From: Leclercia adecarboxylata
GTDB lineage: Bacteria; Pseudomonadota; Gammaproteobacteria; Enterobacterales; Enterobacteriaceae
DNA length: 45,072 nucleotides
Direction of reading: 5' to 3'
Assembly: GCA_002360945.1 (NCBI GenBank)
Contig: DERO01000048.1
Coordinates: 35,949 to 81,020, forward strand
A model generated the notes under the pieces. The model worked only from the letters and a program-made list of their open reading frames with translations. It searched no databases and was not told the origin of the DNA. Below, one piece after another: positions 38,841-45,072 of the stretch (positions are counted from its first letter, which is position 1; every line of letters starts with the position of its first letter). Made by a program: the position numbers and the translations under genes.

Positions 38841-41039
38841 ATGAAAACGTTAAAAATTGCCACCAGCCGTACCTGCCCACACTGCTTTACTTCTACCCGT
38901 GAAATAGTGGATGTCAACGACTCGGATTATATCGATGTCGCCGCAGTGGTACTGGCGGTCAGCGATATTGAAAATGGCACTATCGAAAAATTAGACGCGA
39001 CGGGATTCAATATTCCCGTTTTTATTTCCACCCATAAAGAAGAGATTGTACCGGCAGAGTATTTGTCGCGGATTCAGGGCGTTTTTGAATGCGCCGACAA
39101 CTGCAATGATTTCTACGGACGCCAGCTGGAAGCGGCCGCACAGAAGTACGAAACGCAGCTGCGCCCGCCGTTCTTCCGTGCGCTGGTGGATTATGTCGCG
39201 CAGGGTAATAGCGCTTTTGACTGCCCGGGGCATCAGGGCGGGCAGTTCTTCCGCCGTCATCCTGCGGGCAACCAGTTTGTCGATTTCTTTGGCGAGACGC
39301 TTTTCCGCTCGGATCTGTGCAATGCCGACGTGGCGATGGGCGACCTGCTGATCCACGAAGGCGCGCCGTGCATCGCCCAGCAGCATGCGGCGAAAGTCTT
39401 TAATGCCGATAAAACCTACTTCGTGCTGAACGGCACGTCTGCCTCCAACAAGGTGGTGCTTAACGCCCTGCTCACCCCGGGCGATCTGGTGCTGTTCGAT
39501 CGTAATAACCACAAATCCAACCACCACGGGGCGCTGTTGCAGGCGGGGGCCACGCCGATCTATCTGGAAACCGCGCGTAACCCGTACGGCTTTATCGGCG
39601 GGATCGACGCGCACTGCTTCGAAGAGGGCTACCTGCGCGAGCTGGTATCAGAGGTGGCACCTAACCGGGCTCGCGACCAACGTCCGTTCCGCCTGGCGGT
39701 GATCCAGCTCGGCACCTACGATGGCACCATCTATAACGCCCGTCAGGTGGTGGATAAGATTGGTCATCTGTGCGATTACATCCTTTTTGACTCGGCCTGG
39801 GTGGGCTACGAGCAGTTTATCCCGATGATGGCGGACTGCTCCCCGCTGCTGCTGGAGCTGAACGAGAACGATCCGGGAATTCTGGTCACCCAGTCGGTGC
39901 ATAAACAGCAGGCCGGTTTCTCCCAGACCTCGCAGATCCACAAGAAAGACCGACACATCAAGGGCCAGCAGCGCTATGTCCCGCATAAACGCCTGAACAA
40001 CGCCTTTATGATGCATGCCTCTACCAGCCCGTTCTATCCGCTGTTTGCCGCCCTGGATATCAACGCCCGGATGCATGAGGGGCAAAGCGGCCGCAACATG
40101 TGGATGGACTGCGTGGTGAACGGCATCGAGGCGCGCAAGCTGATCCTGCAAAACTGCCAGTTTATCCGCCCGTTTGTGCCGGAAACGGTGGACGGACGCC
40201 CGTGGGAAAGCGCCAGCACCGCCGATATTGCCACTAACCTGCGCTTCTTCCACTTCGTTCCGGGTGAGAACTGGCACGCCTTTGAAGGCTATGCCGAGCA
40301 CCAGTACTTTATCGATCCGTGCAAGCTCCTGCTGACCACGCCGGGGATCAATGCCCGCACCGGTGAGTATGAAGATTTCGGCGTCCCGGCCACCATTCTG
40401 GCTAACTTCCTGCGTGAAAACGGCATCGTCCCGGAAAAATGCGATCTCAACTCGATCCTGTTCCTGCTCACTCCGGCAGAGGACATGGGCAAACTGCAGC
40501 AGCTGGTCGCCCAGCTGGTACGCTTCGAGAAGCTGCTCCAGACCGATGCCCCGCTGAAAGAGGTGCTGCCGTCGATCTGTAAGCAGTACCCGGAACGCTA
40601 CGCCGGTTACACTCTGCGCCAGATTTGCCTGGAGATGCATGAGCTTTACGCCCGCCATAACGTGAAACAGCTGCAGAAAGAGATGTTCCGCAAGTCGCAC
40701 TTCCCACGGGTGATGATGAACCCGCAGGAGGCGAATTTTACCTACCTGCGCGGCGAGGTCGAGCTGGTCTCCCTGCGCGATGCGGAAGGCCGGATTGCCG
40801 CCGAGGGTGCTCTCCCTTACCCACCGGGCGTGCTGTGCGTCGTCCCGGGGGAAGTCTGGGGCGGCTCGGTGCTGCGCTACTTCGCGGCCCTCGAAGAAGG
40901 AATCAACCTTCTGCCGGGCTTTGCCCCGGAACTGCAGGGTGTCTACGTCGAAGAGTGTGACGGACGCAAACAGGTTCGCTGCTACGTCATCAAAAAACCT
41001 GCCGCTCAGCCTGCGCTGCTGAAAGGAGAGAAATTATGA
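38841..41039 (+). CDS. speF: Inducible ornithine decarboxylase
   Basis: PLP-dependent decarboxylase (732 residues, as in E. coli) that converts ornithine to putrescine and CO2, consuming a proton; induced at low pH with ornithine. An N-terminal wing domain (about 1-105) precedes the PLP fold with DCPGHQGGQFFRRHP, NGTSASNKVVLNALL and the Schiff-base lysine in TQSVHKQQAGFSQTSQ. Substrate and C-terminal segments include MHASTSPFYPLFAALD and YPPGVLCVVPGE. The stop overlaps the potE ATG by 4 bp. Confidence 0.98.
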   Translation: MKTLKIATSRTCPHCFTSTREIVDVNDSDYIDVAAVVLAVSDIENGTIEKLDATGFNIPVFISTHKEEIVPAEYLSRIQGVFECADNCNDFYGRQLEAAAQKYETQLRPPFFRALVDYVAQGNSAFDCPGHQGGQFFRRHPAGNQFVDFFGETLFRSDLCNADVAMGDLLIHEGAPCIAQQHAAKVFNADKTYFVLNGTSASNKVVLNALLTPGDLVLFDRNNHKSNHHGALLQAGATPIYLETARNPYGFIGGIDAHCFEEGYLRELVSEVAPNRARDQRPFRLAVIQLGTYDGTIYNARQVVDKIGHLCDYILFDSAWVGYEQFIPMMADCSPLLLELNENDPGILVTQSVHKQQAGFSQTSQIHKKDRHIKGQQRYVPHKRLNNAFMMHASTSPFYPLFAALDINARMHEGQSGRNMWMDCVVNGIEARKLILQNCQFIRPFVPETVDGRPWESASTADIATNLRFFHFVPGENWHAFEGYAEHQYFIDPCKLLLTTPGINARTGEYEDFGVPATILANFLRENGIVPEKCDLNSILFLLTPAEDMGKLQQLVAQLVRFEKLLQTDAPLKEVLPSICKQYPERYAGYTLRQICLEMHELYARHNVKQLQKEMFRKSHFPRVMMNPQEANFTYLRGEVELVSLRDAEGRIAAEGALPYPPGVLCVVPGEVWGGSVLRYFAALEEGINLLPGFAPELQGVYVEECDGRKQVRCYVIKKPAAQPALLKGEKL

Positions 41040-42349
41040 GTAAATCCAACAAAATGGGGGTGGTACAGCTCACCATTCTCACCATGGTCAACATGATGGG
41101 TTCCGGCATTATCATGCTGCCAACCAAGCTCGCGGAGGTGGGGACGATCTCGATCATCTCCTGGCTGGTCACGGCGGTGGGTTCAATGGCGCTGGCGTGG
41201 GCCTTCGCCAAGTGCGGGATGTTCAGCCGCAAGTCGGGCGGGATGGGCGGCTATGCCGAGTATGCCTTCGGTAAGTCGGGCAACTTTATGGCCAACTATA
41301 CCTACGGCGTGTCGCTGCTGATCGCCAACGTCGCCATTGCGATTTCGGCGGTGGGTTACGGTACCGAGTTGTTCGGTGCCGCGCTCAGCCCGGTACAAAT
41401 TGGGCTGGCGACCATCGGCGTACTGTGGATCTGCACCATCGCCAACTTTGGCGGGGCGCGTATCACCGGCCAGCTCAGCAGCATTACCGTCTGGGGGGTG
41501 ATCATCCCGGTGGTTGGGTTGTGCATCATCGGCTGGTTCTGGTTTAGCCCAACGCTGTACGCCAACTCCTGGAACCCGCACCATGTGCCGTTCTTTACCG
41601 CTGTGGGCTCGTCCATCGCCATGACGTTATGGGCCTTCCTCGGGCTGGAATCCGCCTGTGCTAACGCCGAAGTGGTGGAGAACCCGGAAAAGAACGTGCC
41701 GATTGCGGTGCTGGGCGGAACCCTGGGCGCAGCGGTGATCTATATTGTCTCCACCAACGTGATTGCCGGGATTGTGCCGAACATGGATCTGGCCAATTCC
41801 ACCGCGCCGTTCGGGCTGGCCTTCGCGCAGATGTTCACCCCGGAAGTCGGGAAAGTGATCATGGGTCTGATGGTGATGTCGTGCTGCGGCTCTCTCCTCG
41901 GCTGGCAGTTCACTATCGCCCAGGTGTTTAAAACCTCGGCCGATGCGGGCTACTTCCCGAAAATCTTCTCCCGCGTCACCAAATCAGAAGCCCCGGTGCA
42001 GGGGATGCTGGCGATTGTTATCTTCCAGAGTGGTCTGTCCCTGATGACCATCAGCCCGTCGCTGAACAGCCAGTTCAACGTGCTGGTCAACCTGGCGGTG
42101 GTGACCAATATCATCCCGTACATCCTGTCGATGGCGGCGCTGGTGATTATTCAGAAGGTGGCGAAAGTCGATCCGGGCAAAGCGAAGGTGGCCAATATTG
42201 TGGCGCTGGTGGGGGCGATTTACAGCTTCTATGCCCTCTACTCTTCCGGTCAGGAAGCGATGCTGTACGGGGCAATGGTGACCTTTATGGGCTGGACGCT
42301 CTACGGCCTTGTGTCACCGCGCTTTGAGCTCAAAAATAAATTGAGCTAA
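41036..42349 (+). CDS. potE: Putrescine:ornithine antiporter PotE
   Basis: APC-superfamily exchanger of 437 residues with twelve predicted membrane helices, importing ornithine in exchange for putrescine (and able to take up putrescine). The N-terminal substrate-binding helix reads TMVNMMGSGIIMLPTKLAEVG. ALWAFLGLESACANAEVVENPEKNVP is the conserved helix-6 region with a substrate-site Glu. Coupled to speF, it completes an acid-resistance and proton-motive cycle. Confidence 0.97.
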   Translation: MSKSNKMGVVQLTILTMVNMMGSGIIMLPTKLAEVGTISIISWLVTAVGSMALAWAFAKCGMFSRKSGGMGGYAEYAFGKSGNFMANYTYGVSLLIANVAIAISAVGYGTELFGAALSPVQIGLATIGVLWICTIANFGGARITGQLSSITVWGVIIPVVGLCIIGWFWFSPTLYANSWNPHHVPFFTAVGSSIAMTLWAFLGLESACANAEVVENPEKNVPIAVLGGTLGAAVIYIVSTNVIAGIVPNMDLANSTAPFGLAFAQMFTPEVGKVIMGLMVMSCCGSLLGWQFTIAQVFKTSADAGYFPKIFSRVTKSEAPVQGMLAIVIFQSGLSLMTISPSLNSQFNVLVNLAVVTNIIPYILSMAALVIIQKVAKVDPGKAKVANIVALVGAIYSFYALYSSGQEAMLYGAMVTFMGWTLYGLVSPRFELKNKLS

Positions 42350-42354
42350 TAAAA

Positions 42355-42378
42355 AACGGCAACCCCAGGGTTGCCGTT
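42355..42378. terminator. Bidirectional terminator between potE and pgm
   Basis: AACGGCAACCC (42355-42365) and GGGTTGCCGTT (42368-42378) form a near-continuous stem with a tight loop. Six A residues to the left give a U-tract for the minus-strand pgm transcript; three T residues to the right serve potE. It lies 5 bp after the potE stop. Confidence 0.88.
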
Positions 42379-42389
42379 TGAATCTGGAG

Positions 42390-42415
42390 GCCGGGCAAAT
42401 GCAGTGCCGCCCGGC
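42390..42415. repeat. REP-like palindrome before the pgm 3' end
   Basis: GCCGGGC (42390-42396) and GCCCGGC (42409-42415) are the arms of a REP-type palindrome with a 12-base loop. It lies between the convergent potE and pgm genes, 13 bp beyond the pgm stop. Confidence 0.65.
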
Positions 42416-42428
42416 ACACATACCGCAC

Positions 42429-44069
42429 TTATGCGTTTTTCAGCACTTCACTCACAATCTCAACCGCTTCTTTCTCAATCAGCTGACGGTGCTCGTCGCC
42501 GAGGAAGCTTTCGCAGTAGATTTTGTACGCATCTTCGGTACCGGATGGACGCGCTGCGAACCAGCCGTTCTCGGTCATCACCTTCAGGCCGCCAATCGAC
42601 GCGCCGTTACCCGGTGCTGCCGTCAGACGGGCGGTGATCGGATCGCCTGCCAGGGTGCTGGCGCTGACCATTTCTGGTGACAGCTTAGACAGCGCCGCTT
42701 TCTGTGCCGACGTGGCAGAGGCCTGCAGACGGTTGTAGCTCGGGGCACCGAAACGGGCTGCCAGCTCGTTGTAGTGCTCCTGCGGGTTCTTACCGGTGAC
42801 GGCAGTGATCTCCGCCGCCAGCAGGCACATGATGATGCCGTCTTTGTCGGTAGACCACGGCGTACCGTTGAAGCGCAGGAAGGACGCCCCCGCGCTCTCT
42901 TCGCCGCCAAAGCCGAAGCTGCCGTCGAACAGACCGTCAACAAACCACTTGAAGCCCACCGGCACTTCCACCAGCTTGCGGCCCAGGTCGTTAACCACGC
43001 GGTCGATCATGGCGGAGGAGACCAGGGTTTTACCCACGGCAACCTCTGCGCCCCACTGTGGACGATGCTGGAACAGGTAGTTGATGGCGACCGCCAGATA
43101 GTGGTTCGGGTTCATCAGGCCCGCCGGGGTGACGATGCCGTGACGGTCATAGTCCGGGTCGTTAGCGAAGGCGAGGTCGAACTTGTCACGCAGCGCCAGC
43201 AGGCCGGCCATCGCGCACTCGGAGGAGCAGTCCATGCGGATCGCGCCGTCTTTATCGAGGTGCATAAAGCGGAAGGTCTGATCGACATGATCGTTGACGA
43301 TGGTCAGATCCAGCTTGTAGTGCTCAGCGATACGTTTCCAGTACTCAATACCGGAACCGCCGAGCGGGTCGACGCCCAGCTTCAGACCGGCTTTCTGGAT
43401 AGCCGCCATATCGACGATATCCGCCAGCCCTTCGACGAACGGCTGCACCAGATCCTGCTCTTTCACGTGGCCGGAGGCCATCGCCTCGTCCAGGGAAATG
43501 CGCTTCACGCCTTTCAGACCGTCGGCCAGCAGGGCGTTAGCACGATCTTCCACCACTTTGGTGACGTTGGTGTCAGCCGGGCCGCCATTTGGTGGGTTGT
43601 ATTTGATGCCGCCATCTTCCGGCGGGTTATGGGATGGCGTGATCACAATACCATCCGCCTGCGCGCCGCCCTTCTGGTTATGCACCAGAATAGCGTTAGA
43701 GACCGCAGGGGTCGGCGTATAGCCGTTGTTTTCCTGAATCACGACGTCCACGCCGTTGGCTGCCAGCACTTCCAGCACGGAAATAAAGGCGGGCTCTGAC
43801 AGGGCGTGAGTATCTTTACCAACGTAGCACGGACCGGTGATGCCATTTTTGGCACGCTCTTCCGCGATGGCCTGAGCAATGGCCAGAATATGCGGCTCGT
43901 TAAAGCTGTGGCGTACCGCACTGCCGCGGTGCCCGGATGTACCAAACTTCACTGCGTGTTCTGCGTTACCCACTTCCGGCTTCAGCACGTAGTACTGCGC
44001 GGTAAGCTGGGCGACGTTAATCAAATCGCTCTGTTGTGCAGGTTGACCCGCACGATTGTGATTTGCCAT
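42429..44069 (-). CDS. pgm: Phosphoglucomutase (alpha-D-glucose-1,6-bisphosphate dependent)
   Basis: Interconverts glucose-1-phosphate and glucose-6-phosphate for glycogen, trehalose and envelope sugar synthesis; 546 residues. The phosphoserine loop is [21 protein letters not shown], the metal-binding loop is [12 protein letters not shown], the sugar-binding loop is [12 protein letters not shown], and the phosphate-binding loop is [12 protein letters not shown]. The start [13 protein letters not shown] gives the E. coli length; an ATG seven codons upstream is ignored. It follows seqA after 24 bp and is co-transcribed with it. Confidence 0.98.
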   Translation of the reverse strand: MANHNRAGQPAQQSDLINVAQLTAQYYVLKPEVGNAEHAVKFGTSGHRGSAVRHSFNEPHILAIAQAIAEERAKNGITGPCYVGKDTHALSEPAFISVLEVLAANGVDVVIQENNGYTPTPAVSNAILVHNQKGGAQADGIVITPSHNPPEDGGIKYNPPNGGPADTNVTKVVEDRANALLADGLKGVKRISLDEAMASGHVKEQDLVQPFVEGLADIVDMAAIQKAGLKLGVDPLGGSGIEYWKRIAEHYKLDLTIVNDHVDQTFRFMHLDKDGAIRMDCSSECAMAGLLALRDKFDLAFANDPDYDRHGIVTPAGLMNPNHYLAVAINYLFQHRPQWGAEVAVGKTLVSSAMIDRVVNDLGRKLVEVPVGFKWFVDGLFDGSFGFGGEESAGASFLRFNGTPWSTDKDGIIMCLLAAEITAVTGKNPQEHYNELAARFGAPSYNRLQASATSAQKAALSKLSPEMVSASTLAGDPITARLTAAPGNGASIGGLKVMTENGWFAARPSGTEDAYKIYCESFLGDEHRQLIEKEAVEIVSEVLKNA

Positions 44070-44093
44070 TGCCTGGTCCTTCTGATGCAAGGG

Positions 44094-44636
44094 TTAGATA
44101 GTGCCGCAAACCTTATCAGTCAATTCCGCCGGGAACTGCATGGATTGCATGATGTGTTCGATCATGCTGCGCTTGCGTCCGGTGTTGGTATTGGTGATCA
44201 CCCAGTACGGTGTACCAGGAAGGTGTTTGGGCTTAGTTTGATTGCCATTCTGTAACAGCGTTTGCTCGTCAGCCGCGAAATAGACGCGGGTACGACCGTG
44301 GAGAGACTCCGTGGCGTCGGCAAAGGCGTTGTTATCCAGTGAATAGAGTGTAGTCAGCACCAGCATAAAGCGGTTAACTGCTTTCTTCTGCTCAGCGTAT
44401 TCGTCAGAGAGCAGCAATTCGCGCATCGCACGCACTTTGTCTTTGACCGGTGACAGCGGCTTTTCCTGCACGACAGCAGCGGGCTGGCGCGTTTCTTTGA
44501 TGGCCGGAGCGGCAGACTGCGAGGCGGCGGCGATTTTCAGCATGCGCCGTAAAATGTCGGACGCGCTCTCACCAATGTGCCGCGTCTGGCTGGCGATATA
44601 CTGATAAAGCTCGTCATCAACTTCGATTGTTTTCAT
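44094..44636 (-). CDS. seqA: Replication initiation negative regulator SeqA
   Basis: Binds hemimethylated GATC sites, sequesters oriC after initiation and organises new DNA; 180 residues. The N-terminal oligomerisation domain begins MKTIEVDDELYQYIASQTRHIGESASDILRRML. A variable Ala/Pro/Gln linker (about 42-65) leads to the C-terminal DNA-binding domain, with SLHGRTRVYFAADE and VITNTNTGRKRSMIEHIM contacting DNA. The start at 44636 matches the family; an upstream ATG adds eleven residues. Confidence 0.97.
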   Translation of the reverse strand: MKTIEVDDELYQYIASQTRHIGESASDILRRMLKIAAASQSAAPAIKETRQPAAVVQEKPLSPVKDKVRAMRELLLSDEYAEQKKAVNRFMLVLTTLYSLDNNAFADATESLHGRTRVYFAADEQTLLQNGNQTKPKHLPGTPYWVITNTNTGRKRSMIEHIMQSMQFPAELTDKVCGTI

Positions 44637-44819
44637 CTTAATCCAGTGCGATATCTTATCTGAATACAAGTCGTTGGGAGTATAAGGTCAAAACCCAACA
44701 GCGGATAGCGTCAAGCCAGAATGGCGGCAAAAGTCAGAATTAACTGTTTCCTTGCAGCCGGGCGGCAGAATGGTCAACATGATACCCTAACCTGACATAC
44801 GTAAAAAAAGAACTTTGCC
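44637..44819. promoter_or_regulatory. Divergent seqA-ybfF promoter region
   Basis: This 183-bp gap contains the divergent promoters of seqA-pgm (minus) and ybfF (plus). A TATCTTATCTGAATACAAG segment (44651-44670) lies just upstream of seqA. I could not fix start sites; no other element is evident. Confidence 0.4.
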
Positions 44820-45072
44820 ATGAAATTGAATACCCGAGCGCAATCTGCACAATCGCCGCACAATAATTCTCCCATCGTCCTGGTGCATTTCCTGCCTGGC
44901 AGCCTGAATAACTTTGGCGTGATGGCACCGTATCTGCTGATCGCACACTTGCTGGTGAAGGGGGACATCCGTCACCACAGTCTTTCGCCGCGCTCGCCGC
45001 AGATGACCTACGCCGCTATGGCTCAGGATCCGCACAATACGCTGGATGCACACAAGACTGAAAAGTTGAACC
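44820..45072 (+). CDS. ybfF: Esterase YbfF, 5' part, unusually diverged
   Basis: The reading frame from ATG 44820 runs open to the window end (84 codons) and aligns without gaps to the E. coli alpha/beta-hydrolase esterase YbfF. The first 23 residues (MKLNTRAQSAQSPHNNSPIV...) are well conserved. From residue 24 onward many positions differ: the oxyanion motif HGLFGS reads HFLPGS, and the RNHGLSPRE-type segment reads RHHSLSPRS. Every other gene here is highly similar to E. coli. The sudden protein-level drift next to the window edge suggests low-quality contig-end sequence, or else a decaying gene. The catalytic Ser and His would lie beyond the window. Confidence 0.75.
   Translation, partial: MKLNTRAQSAQSPHNNSPIVLVHFLPGSLNNFGVMAPYLLIAHLLVKGDIRHHSLSPRSPQMTYAAMAQDPHNTLDAHKTEKLN

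Overview
The window looks like chromosomal core DNA of a member of the Enterobacteriaceae. Proteins, gene order and regulatory sites match the E. coli region that runs from the lysT tRNA cluster to ybfF. Several local differences point away from Escherichia itself and toward the Enterobacter/Klebsiella side of the family. No mngRAB genes lie between sucD and cydA. There is no ybgA beside phrB, no dtpD between phrB and ybgI, and no rhs locus beside ybfA. Genes for Pcp, DUF979 and DUF969 proteins sit inside the pxp-nei cluster. Genus assignment is inference. I see no phage, insertion sequence, integron or CRISPR array. The window starts inside a tRNA gene and ends inside ybfF, so it may be a complete draft contig.

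Layout. Positions 1-5917 (minus) hold the 5' end of a tRNA-Lys gene and the cell-envelope operon ybgC-tolQRAB-pal-cpoB. Positions 6066-9234 (minus) hold the cytochrome bd-I operon cydABX-ybgE, with a long upstream region carrying two perfect FNR sites and ArcA-like boxes. Positions 9880-19608 (minus) hold the TCA operon sdhCDAB-sucABCD; its 3' UTR should produce the small RNA SdhX. A divergent control region of about 650 bp separates it from gltA (plus, 20264-21550). Positions 21633-27141 (minus) hold a peptide/5-oxoproline cluster, pxpB-pxpC-pxpA-DUF969-DUF979-pcp-nei, preceded by phrB-ybgI (27156-29322). A short accessory-looking stretch (29400-29880) contains unassigned small ORFs between terminators. 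ybfA (minus) diverges from the high-affinity potassium system kdpFABCDE (plus, 30431-38204), which has a recognisable KdpE site. The ornithine-induced speFL-speF-potE operon (plus, 38481-42349) converges on seqA-pgm (minus, 42429-44636). A partial ybfF (plus) closes the window.

Functional logic. gltA, sdh and suc encode three TCA steps whose promoters share a CRP/ArcA-type control region. The cyd operon is the low-oxygen quinol oxidase and carries opposing FNR/ArcA signals. Tol-Pal spans the envelope to coordinate outer-membrane constriction at division, with CpoB linking it to peptidoglycan synthesis. In the pxp cluster, Pcp releases 5-oxoproline from peptides, PxpABC hydrolyses it with ATP to glutamate, and the two DUF membrane proteins are plausible transporter subunits. 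SpeF/PotE decarboxylate ornithine and exchange putrescine for ornithine under acid stress, controlled by the SpeFL arrest peptide.

The points most worth a second look are: the abrupt protein-level divergence of ybfF at the window end, the unassigned small ORFs at 29433-29712, the pcp/DUF969/DUF979/pxp grouping, two adjacent palindromes upstream of cyd, and an 11-residue tandem duplication at the CydA C-terminus.
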